A DNA stretch of 64,000 bases from positions 56,254 to 120,253 of the forward strand of contig NZ_OLKL01000027.1 of NCBI RefSeq assembly GCF_900291015.1. The letters are read 5' to 3'. Shown here piece after piece: positions 16,628 through 25,399 of the stretch. The notes under the pieces were generated by a model. The model did not search any database, was not told where the DNA came from, and worked only from the letters and a program-made list of their open reading frames with translations. The position numbers and the translations under genes were made by a program. Source of the DNA: Pseudomonas persica (GTDB lineage Bacteria; Pseudomonadota; Gammaproteobacteria; Pseudomonadales; Pseudomonadaceae). Numbering within the stretch: the stretch's first letter is position 1; every line of letters starts with the position of its first letter.

Positions 16628-17446
16628 ATGCCGCACGCTGTAAAAACGATCACCCGGGCGCTGGACGAAGCACGCGCCTTGATGGCTGATTTGGTCGTTC
16701 CAGAAGGGGCCAGTGATGCTGATACATTGGGTGAGCTCGTCGGGGTGCTGGATAACCGTACCCTGAACAACGCCATGCGCACGCTGTCTGCGCCGTTCCA
16801 CCAGGGGATCAACCGCAAGCTTCTGGCCCCGCGCTACAAAGTCGCCCTCGACCTGTTGCACAAATACGGGGTAATGGTTGACCCAAGCTCGCTCAGCGAT
16901 GAAGCCATCGAACGCCTCTATCCGCGGGTCAACTACCCCCGCTTCAGCTACGGGCAGACCTTGCGTGAATGGAGCGACGCGGTGCTGGGGGAAGGCGAGC
17001 AGGTGCAGTTCTTCCTGCCGCAGGCACCGCGGCGCAATACGCACTTGGCTACCGTGCAGTTTCTCAGTGATGACATTCGCGAGCTGACCGATGCACTGGT
17101 CAAAGCCGCCTGCCCGGCGGATGAGGCAGAGGCGCAAGCCGCTGTCGAGGACAGTGCCTATGAGCCGCAAGTGCGAGCGGCAACACCCTCGGATTTCGCT
17201 GCCGAGGCACAGGACATTACCTCGGGTGCGCGGCGTGGCATCAACACCCTTATTGCCCTGGCTGAGGAAGCCGAGGAGCGCTGGTCGCCCGCCATGCGTG
17301 AATGCATTGCTGCAGTCAGGAAGGATCACGAGCGGGATGATGAGGCCGACACGCTGGAGGTGATGGTCGAGTTGGTCGACCGCCTCGACAGGCTGGCCCG
17401 CGAAGCCCGCAAGTTGCTGCAAGAGCGCGGCACGGCCGTAAACTGA
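16628..17446 (+). CDS. Hypothetical acidic helical protein
   Basis: This is a 272-residue soluble protein, acidic and strongly helical, with Glu/Ala/Arg-rich stretches at the end (LEVMVELVDRLDRLAREARK). No signal peptide, membrane segment or known motif is visible. I chose the ATG at 16628 (MPHAVKTITRALDEAR), with AAAAGGGA upstream; the ORF could start 17 codons earlier. It stands alone on the plus strand between the sigma-54 unit and a REP-flanked accessory patch. I do not recognise it. Confidence 0.6.
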   Translation: MPHAVKTITRALDEARALMADLVVPEGASDADTLGELVGVLDNRTLNNAMRTLSAPFHQGINRKLLAPRYKVALDLLHKYGVMVDPSSLSDEAIERLYPRVNYPRFSYGQTLREWSDAVLGEGEQVQFFLPQAPRRNTHLATVQFLSDDIRELTDALVKAACPADEAEAQAAVEDSAYEPQVRAATPSDFAAEAQDITSGARRGINTLIALAEEAEERWSPAMRECIAAVRKDHERDDEADTLEVMVELVDRLDRLAREARKLLQERGTAVN

Positions 17447-17476
17447 CGGCTGGCCGCTTTGCTGCCCTTCGCGACG

Positions 17477-17568
17477 GTTCGGCGCCCCGACTTGCCCGCT
17501 TCCACAGGTGTAGTGCCGGAACCAGAAGTGCGCGGTTCCCCTGGGAGCGGGCAAGTCGGGACGCCGAA
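17477..17568. repeat. Inverted REP pair, GAGTCGGGGCGCCGAA subtype
   Basis: The left arm TTCGGCGCCCCGACTTGCCC and the right arm GGGCAAGTCGGGACGCCGAA are inverted copies around about 50 bases. The same subtype occurs at 31021 and 45120. Between 17447 and 18134 there are only this repeat and the metY fragment. Confidence 0.75.
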
Positions 17569-17725
17569 CTCCTCACCATCTGCTGCGCTAAGGGATTGAC
17601 CTCTAGTTTCTCGAAGTGCTTGCCCGGCATTCAGCTCTTCAGGTGCCTGCGATGACAAATCAGCTCGAGTGCGCTAAACGTCACACTACTGTGGCTCGTA
17701 AGCTGACATTTCGGTGCCTCTGCGT

Positions 17726-17919
17726 AGGCGTTGAACGGCGACAGCGCGGCACCGGTGTTGCGCAATGGCACCACGCGGCAGCGGCCGATGAAGGCGGCGG
17801 GGCGGAAGGCTTCGGTGTGGGTGACGCCCTGGTAGGACGGATCGGGGGTGTTGAGCAGAGCGAAGCGCTCTTTGTTCTGGGCTCAGGGGAACGTGCCGGA
17901 GTCGATGACGATACCGCCA
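17726..17919 (-). pseudogene. 194-bp fragment of a metY (O-acetylhomoserine sulfhydrylase) gene
   Basis: These bases align without gaps to 9692-9885 inside the intact metY, with about fifteen mismatches by eye (roughly 92% identity). On the minus strand the matching frame encodes the segment around NKERFALLNTPDPSY and GRCRVVPLRNTGAALSP. Both ends are abrupt: there is no start, stop or PLP lysine. The divergence suggests it came from another metY allele or species rather than a recent local duplication. It lies immediately outside the SUKH/HNH patch and may be a scar of recombination or transfer. Confidence 0.8.
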
Positions 17920-18134
17920 TCTGCTATCCAGCCTGAGGGGACTTAAGGAAAAAAGAGCGCAGTTTCGGGCTACAAAAAGTTTGGTGTATTACCACGTAAA
18001 TGCCTGAGACCGCTGGCCTGAGTTGCTGCCTGGGTGACAAGCCGTATCTGTTCGGGCAGGATATGAGTAATGGCTAATTGCCTCTAGGTATGGATAACCG
18101 GAAGCCTGTATTGGCTTCCACGCATGGGGGTGAG

Positions 18135-18644
18135 ATGCAGCAGCTCTGGCATGACTTGGAAGTCTTCCTGCAAAAGCACAGTCCGCGGCAATTCGCTGAC
18201 CTCAATACTTGCGCGTCGGTTGCACAAATATCAGCACTGCAAGACCAATTGGGCGTGACGTTACCGGCTGACTTCGTGCAATGCCTGCTGCGACATGACG
18301 GTCAACAGGGCAAAGCAGAAGGGCTGTTCGAGGGCTACGAATTTCTTTCGTCCCGCAAGATCATTCTGGAATGGTGTGCGCTGCGCCGTTTGCTCGACCA
18401 CGGCGACTTGGACGAGCCACTTGATAGTCCCGATCCGGCTGTACTTCATACATGGTGGCACCCGTGCTGGATCCCTTTTGCTGCCAACGGCGCCGGTGAC
18501 AACCTCTGTCTCGACCTTGCTCCAGCCGCCGCAGGAGCCCACGGTCAAATCATCAGCTATTCCCATGAATTCCCTCGTCGATCGGTGAAGGCAGCCAATT
18601 TCACCGTTTGGTTCGAGACTTTAGTCAATCGCATGCGTGCTTGA
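18135..18644 (+). CDS. SUKH (Smi1/Knr4) family protein, putative immunity protein
   Basis: This is a 169-residue protein. SALQDQLGVTLPADFVQCLL followed by HDGQ is the hallmark N-terminal motif of SMI1/KNR4 domains, and FEGYEFLS, WHPCWIPFAANGAGDNLCLD and IISYSHEFP are the later family blocks. SUKH proteins are the most common immunity proteins of polymorphic toxins. The gene ends six bases before the start of the HNH-like gene, so they are co-transcribed. I chose the ATG at 18135 (MQQLWHDLEVF) with GGGGGTGA upstream; 18090 is a possible earlier start. The upstream gap is AT-rich and may hold the promoter. Confidence 0.85.
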   Translation: MQQLWHDLEVFLQKHSPRQFADLNTCASVAQISALQDQLGVTLPADFVQCLLRHDGQQGKAEGLFEGYEFLSSRKIILEWCALRRLLDHGDLDEPLDSPDPAVLHTWWHPCWIPFAANGAGDNLCLDLAPAAAGAHGQIISYSHEFPRRSVKAANFTVWFETLVNRMRA

Positions 18645-18650
18645 GCCTCC

Positions 18651-20318
18651 ATGGAAATGACCCTTACCGAAATGCGCGAGCAGCGCCTGCAAAAACTGTT
18701 CGATGATTGCCAGCAACAAGTCATCGGGCAAATCATCGGGCCGTTTGGTCTTTCTACGGCGATGTTTGAGGACAAGAGCGGCGGAAATGTCACCACGCTG
18801 CACAACTTCTCCCGTGGCGATGACGATTACATCGCCACTGACTCCGACAAGGCGCTGCATGCGCATTCGAAAACCGAGTACAGCGAAGAAGTCCGTTCCC
18901 AGTACGAGATCAAGACTCAAAAACAAGCTGAGGCGGCTGGTGGCAAGACTTGGGACAAGAAACGTGACGAGCGGATCGCGAAGGGCCGGGACGACTATAC
19001 CGGTGCCAAGGTTTCGGCTGATGGCACCACGGTCATGCATACAGGCGAGACGGTTACCGTAGAGCTGGATCATGTGGTGTCCATCAGTGAAGTCCACCGT
19101 ACTCCCAAGAATCATCTTGCTTTAGGCGATGTAGTGGTCGACCCCACAACGGGCAAGCAGCAAGTCGACGCTGGGCGTATGCGCAAGATGGTCAATGATG
19201 ACAACAACCTTGCCTTGACCAACAAGCCCGCAAACGGTTCGAAGAAAGGTCATGATCTTGACGAATGGTCAAACCGTGAACGAAATGATGGGACGACCAA
19301 TGCAGAGGAGTTTGGGCTCAACCAGAACATGGTCGACGAGGCTTACCAAAAAGCCAGGGCACATGTCGACAAGACTGCCAGCAGTGCTCTGTTCAACAAG
19401 CAGGCGGGCGAGTTGCTCAGCACCGGTGGCAAACAAGCGGCGACCATGGGCCTTAAGCAGGCGCTGGGAGTTCTTTTGACGGAGTTGGTCAATGGCCTGT
19501 TTATCGAGTTCAAGGTGCTGATCAAAGCGGGGGCTAGTGTGGGAAAGACCCTCTTTGAAGAAATCAAGGTGCGCCTGCAACGGGTAATCGCCTCGGTCAT
19601 CAAGAAGATTCCGGACGCTGCATCCCAGGCACTTCAAGGGGGTGCCAGCGGGTTCATGAGCAATTTGATCACGTTTTTGATCAACAACTTCCTGTCCACC
19701 GCCAAGCGTTTCGTTACTATCATCCGCGACGGTTTGCTGAGTTTGGTCAAGGCAATCAAGATGATCATGTTTCCGCCCAAGGGCATGACGTCTGACCAAG
19801 CTCTTCAGGAAGGCCTGAAGATTCTAGCCACCGTTGTTGTGACAAGCGTGGGCTTTCTGTTGCAAGAAAGTGTGGCAACGTTTTTGAAGACGCTGCCGTT
19901 CCTGCTTCCGATTGCCGACATCGTCGCAAGTGTGCTGGTAGGCATGCTCACCGGTTTGCTCAGTGCCTTTCTGGCTTACCAACTGGACAACCTGTTCGCG
20001 CGCTACCGTTATGCCTACGACGAAAAGCTTCTGGACGCCATCATACTTGATGGGCGCTTGAGTGAACGGCTGGCTGGTGACCTGCTGGTGCAGGCTGAGG
20101 TCTCGCTGCAGTCCATCGGTAAATATGCGGAGTCCATCAAAAGCTACGAGGCCACCGAACATTCATTTATCAACGCGGCACAGGCTGCCCAAAGTACATT
20201 GTTCAGCCTTGCAGCAAGCATCGAGACGGCCAAGGCGCAGGTCAGCGAAACCCGCGAGATGGTGGCCTATCTGGACGAAACTCAGGTGCTGCTGGATGAC
20301 TTTTTCAAGACAAGGTAA
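18651..20318 (+). CDS. HNH-like putative nuclease fused to a C-terminal membrane region
   Basis: This is a 555-residue protein. Residues about 40-60 (DKSGGNVTTLHNFSRG) and 115-200 carry an HNH-like core: DYTGAKV, D140-H141 in VELDHVVSISE, then NDDNNLALTNKPANGSKK (182-199), which resembles the zinc-free HNH of Cas9-type and related nucleases. Residues 255-390 are helical and amphipathic, and residues 390-452 hold hydrophobic segments (ILATVVVTSVGFLLQ, FLLPIADIVASVLVGMLTGL). The end is helical. The gene sits between a SUKH gene and a coiled-coil gene, four bases before the latter. The nuclease at the N-terminus and the membrane part behind it are the reverse of usual polymorphic toxins. Activity is inferred, and I cannot name the family. 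Confidence 0.65.
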   Translation: MEMTLTEMREQRLQKLFDDCQQQVIGQIIGPFGLSTAMFEDKSGGNVTTLHNFSRGDDDYIATDSDKALHAHSKTEYSEEVRSQYEIKTQKQAEAAGGKTWDKKRDERIAKGRDDYTGAKVSADGTTVMHTGETVTVELDHVVSISEVHRTPKNHLALGDVVVDPTTGKQQVDAGRMRKMVNDDNNLALTNKPANGSKKGHDLDEWSNRERNDGTTNAEEFGLNQNMVDEAYQKARAHVDKTASSALFNKQAGELLSTGGKQAATMGLKQALGVLLTELVNGLFIEFKVLIKAGASVGKTLFEEIKVRLQRVIASVIKKIPDAASQALQGGASGFMSNLITFLINNFLSTAKRFVTIIRDGLLSLVKAIKMIMFPPKGMTSDQALQEGLKILATVVVTSVGFLLQESVATFLKTLPFLLPIADIVASVLVGMLTGLLSAFLAYQLDNLFARYRYAYDEKLLDAIILDGRLSERLAGDLLVQAEVSLQSIGKYAESIKSYEATEHSFINAAQAAQSTLFSLAASIETAKAQVSETREMVAYLDETQVLLDDFFKTR

Positions 20319-20322
20319 AGCA

Positions 20323-21267
20323 ATGAGCAGTTTGAAAGGCAAGGAAATCCAGATCGTCACCGCGTTGTCTCAAGCGGATTTGTCAGAGTCGGTAATTGGT
20401 GGCAGCTGTGTAAAACAGCTGATTACTGCAGTCGTTGATGCGCAGAATCAGGCCAAGAGCGCCAACGATGCGTTGCAAAAGGCGCGCAGTGAAAAGAGCT
20501 CTCAGAATATCCTGAGCAATTGGTGGAACAACACCGAGGACAAGATCAAGGATGCTCAACTCACCCTGAGTACCGAGATTGCTAACCTCAACCGGCACTC
20601 ATCGCAGTTGCTCATTTTCAACACCGCTGTTTCGAAAGTGCTGTGCGATCAGCAGGATATTTTACTGAGTCAGCAGCAGCGTCTTGAGGCCCAAGCGGCC
20701 CAGTTGCGGGCGCAGAATGTTCAAATCCTTGATCAGCAAGAGCAACTGGCGTCCCAACAGCAGGAGATTCGCGCGGCCAACCAAGGGCTACTGGAGGCCA
20801 AGGGCCTCACCGCCGCCCAGGCGCGTGACTTGATTGGTTGCGTACAGCGGGTCGAGGCGGCCGAGAAGCGTATTGGCCAGGTCAACCAGGAATTACTGAC
20901 TGAAATTGGTCGTCAACTCGAAGTTGCGCGCAAGGATGTTGCAGATTCTCTTGCAGCCGCAGTCAACAATCTGGAAGCACGGGACAAGCAGCTATTGCGC
21001 ATCGCCCATGACCAAAAGCAGAAACTCGCCAGCCATAGCGAAGCGATTGACGGTAAGCTTGATGCCTTCAATCAGGCCTTGCCTGCTCGACTTGAGCATG
21101 CGATCAAGCAACACTTGGAGCCCAGCATTGAGAAAACTCAGGCGCTGGAATTGCGCCTGGAGCAACAGACGGTCGAGCAGGCTCGCCTGGCCAAACGCTT
21201 GCTGATCAGCTCAACTGTTCTCGGTGTTGCACTCCTTGCAGTCGGCGGGGCAGTGGTATGGTTTTGA
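20323..21267 (+). CDS. Long coiled-coil protein with C-terminal tail anchor
   Basis: This is a 314-residue protein. Residues 25-290 are almost continuous heptad-type helix, Gln-rich in the middle (QQQRLEAQAAQLRAQNVQIL, DQQEQLASQQQEIRAAN), and the last 22 residues form a single hydrophobic tail (LLISSTVLGVALLAVGGAVV). It starts four bases after the HNH-like gene with AAGGTAAAG upstream, so the two are coupled. There is no signal peptide, so the coil faces the cytoplasm. It may be the sensor or scaffold of the HNH-like membrane protein. I do not recognise a named family. Confidence 0.7.
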   Translation: MSSLKGKEIQIVTALSQADLSESVIGGSCVKQLITAVVDAQNQAKSANDALQKARSEKSSQNILSNWWNNTEDKIKDAQLTLSTEIANLNRHSSQLLIFNTAVSKVLCDQQDILLSQQQRLEAQAAQLRAQNVQILDQQEQLASQQQEIRAANQGLLEAKGLTAAQARDLIGCVQRVEAAEKRIGQVNQELLTEIGRQLEVARKDVADSLAAAVNNLEARDKQLLRIAHDQKQKLASHSEAIDGKLDAFNQALPARLEHAIKQHLEPSIEKTQALELRLEQQTVEQARLAKRLLISSTVLGVALLAVGGAVVWF

Positions 21268-21278
21268 AGTAAGCCGAC

Positions 21279-21315
21279 CAGTAGGGGGGGCAGTGTTCGC
21301 GGGTGAACCCTACTG
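21279..21315 (+). terminator. Stem-loop after the coiled-coil gene
   Basis: CAGTAGGG (21279-21286) pairs with CCCTACTG (21308-21315), 11 bases after the stop codon. It is the likely end of the three-gene transcript, although no T-tract follows. Confidence 0.4.
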
Positions 21316-21341
21316 CCCATCAGCTAAACAAGTTGAGGCCG

Positions 21342-21374
21342 TTTCGCGGGCTTGCCCGCTCCCACAGGTGCTGC
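21342..21374. repeat. Single REP
   Basis: TTTCGCGGGCTTGCCCGCTC followed by CCACAGGTGCTGC is one REP copy, between the tail of the coiled-coil operon and the convergent nucleotidase gene. Confidence 0.75.
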
Positions 21375-21381
21375 AATCACA

Positions 21382-22368
21382 TCAAATCGGTGCGATCGAA
21401 GTGGGAGCTGGCACGCCGAGTAGAGAGTCCACTGCTGAACGCTCGCGATTCGCCACCCCAAACGGCACATGCACCATCGGCAAATCTCCCGCCGGCGACT
21501 GCAAATGGCTGCGCTGGTCATCAAAGAACACATGGGGCTTGAGGATCGACAGTACCCTGGGCTTCTCCATCCCCCCCAGAAAGAAGCATTCGTCCGGCGA
21601 TACGCCCCAGTCCTTCAACGTCGTCACCACCCGTTCATGCGACGGGGCATTGCGCGCGGTCACGATCGCAATCCGCAGAATCCGTTTGTACGCCGGGTCC
21701 TCGGCCAGCTTGCGGTCCTCGAGCATGCGAATCAGCGAAAGCTTGCGGTACAGGTCCGCCAACGGCCCCGGCGAATGCGGGATGCCCTTGCGCGCCCGCT
21801 CGTGCTCCTGAAACGCGTCCAGGTTGTCGTCGCGCTTGTACACGCGCTCCGCCTCGTCATCGGCAATCACCCCGTCAAAGTCGAAGGCCACCCGCAATTC
21901 GGTGTCGATCTCGTCATCGTAGATGCGCGTCGGCAGTACCCGTCCGGCTGGGTAGTCGGCGTCGATGGCTTTCTGTACATCCTCCTCGTTGGCGCTGAGG
22001 AACAGCGAGGCATTGAACGCCGGGATGTACTCGTAGGGCGAGCGGCCCGACATGAACGCCGCGCGGCTGATGTCCAGCTGGTAGTGGCTGATCGAGCGGA
22101 ACACCCGAAGGCCGGTTTCCGGCGAGTTGCGCGACAGCAGCACCACCTCCACCGGCAACTGCTCGGGGAAGGCCTGGTTGATACTCAGGAAGCGGCGAAT
22201 GAACGGGAATGCCACGCCCTTGGGGAACGGTTCGTCCAAGTTCTGCTGCTGGTGCTGACGGTAAGCCTCGACGCCCTGGGTCTGGTAGATGTCGTCCGAG
22301 ACGGTGAGGTCGAACAGCGCACTCGAAGCAACGCCGATGACCAGTTTCTGTTCGATGGGGTAGGGCAT
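21382..22368 (-). CDS. 5'-nucleotidase, PF06189 family
   Basis: This is a 328-residue protein. The start (LVIGVASSALFDLTVSDDIY), FIRRFLSINQAFPEQLPVEV, VVLLSRNSPETGLRVF and the HAD-like acidic block VAFDFDGVIADDEAERVY fit the bacterial cytosolic 5'-nucleotidase family PF06189. That family dephosphorylates nucleoside monophosphates. The late block FFLGGMEKPRVLSILKPHVF and FFDDQ is the second acidic motif. It is followed on the same strand by no close gene, but lies 62 bases downstream of the DUF1543 gene. Confidence 0.88.
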   Translation of the reverse strand: MPYPIEQKLVIGVASSALFDLTVSDDIYQTQGVEAYRQHQQQNLDEPFPKGVAFPFIRRFLSINQAFPEQLPVEVVLLSRNSPETGLRVFRSISHYQLDISRAAFMSGRSPYEYIPAFNASLFLSANEEDVQKAIDADYPAGRVLPTRIYDDEIDTELRVAFDFDGVIADDEAERVYKRDDNLDAFQEHERARKGIPHSPGPLADLYRKLSLIRMLEDRKLAEDPAYKRILRIAIVTARNAPSHERVVTTLKDWGVSPDECFFLGGMEKPRVLSILKPHVFFDDQRSHLQSPAGDLPMVHVPFGVANRERSAVDSLLGVPAPTSIAPI

Positions 22369-22430
22369 GAAACAACTCCTGAGCGTGAGCTGAAGGCAAG
22401 TGTACCGTGCGCTTCGCGGCGCTGTCGGCG

Positions 22431-22922
22431 TCAGATCAGGAGGTAGTCGTTACGCACCACCACCGGCTCATGCGCGCCTTCGACCAGGTGCACGAACTGC
22501 CCTGCCACCTGGTCGATCGCCAGGCAATCGTCGACATCCAGCAAGGCATCGGTATGCGGCTTCAGCCAGTCCGCCTGCATGCGTTGCTTGCCCAGGGCCT
22601 TGGCCTCGACTTTGCTGTGGGCGGTGACCAGCAGGTAGCGGTGGGCCTCGCCGAATACCTCGCGTTCGTAGCCACCGAGGTTGATGAAGTACAGGCGCAG
22701 GGCACCGGGGGCGGGGGCGTCCGGACGCAGCTCGATGCGCTGGCCGTCGACGCCATGTACTTCCAGCCACGAATCGATGTGCAAACCTTTCGGGCTGCCG
22801 AACCAGGCCTGGCGCAACTGCGGGTAGGCCTGTTCGAAGGTGTCGGCCTGGGCGAACACCACATCGTGGACTTCGATCTTGGCACCGGGGTGGCGGCCTC
22901 CGAGCATGACGACGTAAAGCAT
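22431..22922 (-). CDS. DUF1543 family protein
   Basis: This is a 163-residue protein with two copies of a GGxxxGxxxEVHDVVF-like module: MLYVVMLGGRHPGAKIEVHD at the start and LYFINLGGYEREVFGEAHRY in the middle. This pattern is typical of DUF1543, whose function is unknown. It is co-directional with the nucleotidase gene 62 bases downstream, so an operon is likely. The ATG at 22922 matches family N-termini; an upstream extension of 22 codons has no support. Confidence 0.85.
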   Translation of the reverse strand: MLYVVMLGGRHPGAKIEVHDVVFAQADTFEQAYPQLRQAWFGSPKGLHIDSWLEVHGVDGQRIELRPDAPAPGALRLYFINLGGYEREVFGEAHRYLLVTAHSKVEAKALGKQRMQADWLKPHTDALLDVDDCLAIDQVAGQFVHLVEGAHEPVVVRNDYLLI

Positions 22923-22990
22923 GGGCGGTCCTTTGCATGGCGGATGTAAAAGTGCGGCATTGTACTGCCTGATTAGCGGATCCCGCATTC

Positions 22991-23109
22991 ATGGAACTGC
23001 ACATGACTCCTTGAATTAGCAGGGGCTCTGTGGGAGCGGCTTTAGCCGCGAACACCGGCGCAGCCGGTGCCATGCGCCGCGTTGGATTCTTCGCGGCTAA
23101 AGCCCACAG
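22991..23109. repeat. REP pair with conserved left flank
   Basis: The flank TGGAACTGCACATGACTCCT is followed by GTGGGAGCGGCTTTAGCCGC, a GGCGCAGCCGGTGCC hairpin and the inverted arm TTCGCGGCTAAAGCCCACAG. The same flank and REP order recurs at 27373, and inverted at 8377. Confidence 0.85.
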
Positions 23110-23131
23110 GGTCCGCGGACCGTTTGCCAAT

Positions 23132-24046
23132 TCAGTTCTCTACGCGACAGTGCAGGCCTGACAGTTGCTCCACCAGAAAATCCACGAACACCCGTACCCG
23201 CGCTGGCATCGCCGGGCCGCCGACGAACACTGCATGAATCGGCTCGCGATCACCAGGGTTGTACGCCTCCAGCAACGGCACCAGCTGCCCGCTGGCCAGG
23301 TCGTCGGCCACGGTAAAGGTACCGATGCGCGCCACGCCGGCGCCGAGCCTGGCCAACTGCGCCAGGGCCTCGCCGCTGCTGCATTCGATATTGCCCGTCA
23401 CCTTCAATGAGAACACCTGCCCGTCGCGGCAGAACGGCCAGTCGGGGGCGGCGCGGCGGAAGTTGAAGCGCAGGCAGTTGTGGCGGGCCAGGTCCTCCGG
23501 CACAAGCGGCGTACCACAGCGCGCCAGGTACTCGGGCGAGGCAACGACTACCTGGCCGGTTTCGCCAATGGCGCGGGCGCTCAACGAGCTGTCCGGCAGG
23601 CGGCCGAAACGCAGCGCCACGTCGGCCTGGCCACCGAGAATGTCGGCCACTTCGTCACTGAGGGTAAGGTCGACCAGCACCTGCGGGTAGCGCGCGCTGA
23701 ACGCTGCCAGCAACGGCACCACGGTCAGCCGGCCATGGCCCAGCGCTGCGCTGACTCGCAAGCGCCCGCGTGGCACGCCTTGGTCGGTGATGGCCTCTTC
23801 CACTTCGAGCATGTCGGCCAGCACCCGCCGTGCACCGCGCAGGTACGCTTCGCCCTCTGGCGTGAGGGTGAGCGCCCGGGTGGTGCGCAGCAGCAGGCGG
23901 GTGCCCAGGCGCTGTTCGGTGCGTGCAAGGATGCGGCTGACCGCCGATGGCGTCAGGCCCAGCACCCGGGCGGCGGCGGACAGGCTGCCCTCTTGGGCCA
24001 CCTTGGCGAATATTTCCATCTCTCCGGATCTTCCACTGAAGTCCAT
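23132..24046 (-). CDS. LysR family transcriptional regulator (MFS neighbour)
   Basis: This is a 304-residue protein. The N-terminal HTH is EIFAKVAQEGSLSAAARVLG with LTPSAVSRILARTEQRLG, then a substrate-binding domain (RGRLRVSAALGHGRLTVVPL, LRFGRLPDSSLSARAIGETG). It belongs to the CrgA/DmlR-like branch. It is divergent from the MFS transporter at 24141, with 94 bases between, and is the probable regulator of it. The ATG at 24046 was chosen to match family starts. Confidence 0.9.
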   Translation of the reverse strand: MDFSGRSGEMEIFAKVAQEGSLSAAARVLGLTPSAVSRILARTEQRLGTRLLLRTTRALTLTPEGEAYLRGARRVLADMLEVEEAITDQGVPRGRLRVSAALGHGRLTVVPLLAAFSARYPQVLVDLTLSDEVADILGGQADVALRFGRLPDSSLSARAIGETGQVVVASPEYLARCGTPLVPEDLARHNCLRFNFRRAAPDWPFCRDGQVFSLKVTGNIECSSGEALAQLARLGAGVARIGTFTVADDLASGQLVPLLEAYNPGDREPIHAVFVGGPAMPARVRVFVDFLVEQLSGLHCRVEN

Positions 24047-24140
24047 TTGTGCCTCTGAAGCAAAGGTGGTTCGCAAAAAAGCAGTCTAGTGCGGCTTGGC
24101 TTCGGATCGTAGCATTTGCAGCACAGATAAGGAGTTTGCC

Positions 24141-25316
24141 ATGCGTATCAATCCACCTCTTGTCGCACTCGCCATCGGTGCCTTTGGCATCGGTGTCACC
24201 GAGTTCGCCCCCATGGGCATGTTGCCCAGCATCGCCACCGACCTTGGCGTCTCCATCCCGGCTGCGGGGCTGCTGGTCAGTGCCTATGCGATCGGTGTGC
24301 TGATCGGCGCACCGCTGATGACCCTGGCCACGGTGAAGGTGCCGCGGCGTTACCTGTTGATCGGGCTGATGGCCATCTTCACCCTGGGCAACCTGATGTC
24401 GGCCCTGGCCAGCGACTACGCCAGTCTGCTGGTCGCCCGCGTGGTCACCTCGCTCAACCACGGCGCGTTCTTTGGCATCGGCTCGATCGTCGCGGCCAGC
24501 GTGGTGCCGCCCGAGAAGCGCGCCGGGGCGGTGGCCGCCATGTTCATGGGGTTGACCCTGGCCACCATCGGCGGTGTGCCGCTGGCCACCTGGTTCGGTG
24601 AAATGCTGGGCTGGCGCACGGCATTCTGGGGCATCGCCGGGCTCGGCCTGGTGGCAATGACCACCCTCTGGTATGCATTGCCCAATGTGCCGTCGCCCCA
24701 GGGTGACGGGGCCATGGCCGAAATCCGTGTGCTGGGCCGCGGGCCGGTACTGGCGGCATTGCTGCTGACCGTGGTGGGCTCCAGTGCGATGTTCACGGTA
24801 TTCACCTACATCGCGCCGATCCTGCAGAGCGAGGCGGCAGCCTCCACCACCTTCGTCACGGCCATGCTGGTGTTGTTCGGTGTCGGCCTGACCTTGGGTA
24901 ACGTGTGGGGGGGCAAGGCGGCCGACCGCTCGATCGACCGCACCCTGATGCTGTCACTGGCCGTGCTGATTGCGGTGTTGCTGGTGTTCCCGCTGGTGAT
25001 GGACTGGTCGCTGCCGACTGCGCTGGCGATTCTGGTGTGGGGCGCTGCCAGCTTTGCCCTGGTACCGCCGCTGCAAATGCGGGTGATGGAGGCGGCCAAG
25101 GATGCGCCCAACCTGGCGTCGGCGGTCAACATTGGTGCGTTCAACCTGGGTAACGCGATTGGCGCGGCGCTGGGTGGGGCGGTGATCAATGCCGGGCTGG
25201 GGTATTCGGCGGTTTCCCTGGCGGGGGCGGCGATGGCAGCGGTCGGCTTGGTGATGGTCTTGATGTTTGCCTGGCGTGGGCGGGCGGTGGCGTTGGGGGA
25301 GCGGGCAGCGGTGTGA
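24141..25316 (+). CDS. MFS transporter, DHA1 family (AraJ/YdhP-like)
   Basis: This is a 391-residue inner-membrane protein with twelve hydrophobic segments. The start LVALAIGAFGIGVTEFAPMG and FNLGNAIGAALGGAVINAGL are typical of the AraJ/YdhP group of drug:H+ antiporters. It has a strong AAGGAG site before the ATG and is divergent from its LysR gene. A GC hairpin with a T-run ends it at 25330. The export substrate is unknown. Confidence 0.9.
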   Translation: MRINPPLVALAIGAFGIGVTEFAPMGMLPSIATDLGVSIPAAGLLVSAYAIGVLIGAPLMTLATVKVPRRYLLIGLMAIFTLGNLMSALASDYASLLVARVVTSLNHGAFFGIGSIVAASVVPPEKRAGAVAAMFMGLTLATIGGVPLATWFGEMLGWRTAFWGIAGLGLVAMTTLWYALPNVPSPQGDGAMAEIRVLGRGPVLAALLLTVVGSSAMFTVFTYIAPILQSEAAASTTFVTAMLVLFGVGLTLGNVWGGKAADRSIDRTLMLSLAVLIAVLLVFPLVMDWSLPTALAILVWGAASFALVPPLQMRVMEAAKDAPNLASAVNIGAFNLGNAIGAALGGAVINAGLGYSAVSLAGAAMAAVGLVMVLMFAWRGRAVALGERAAV

Positions 25317-25329
25317 GGGGCGAGAATGT

Positions 25330-25349
25330 GGGGCGCTTTGCGCCCCTTT
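25330..25349 (+). terminator. Rho-independent terminator of the MFS gene
   Basis: GGGGCGC (25330-25336), a TTT loop and GCGCCCC (25340-25346) are followed by TTT, 14 bases after the stop codon. Confidence 0.7.
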
Positions 25350-25399
25350 CGCGACGCAAGGTAGCCCAAGGTCCTGCGCCGTTCGTCAATCTGTCGCCA

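Noticed and set aside
16358..17554. 398-codon minus-strand frame
   Set aside because: It overlaps the better-supported plus-strand gene at 16628-17446, and its product is rich in Arg/His/Gln without motifs.
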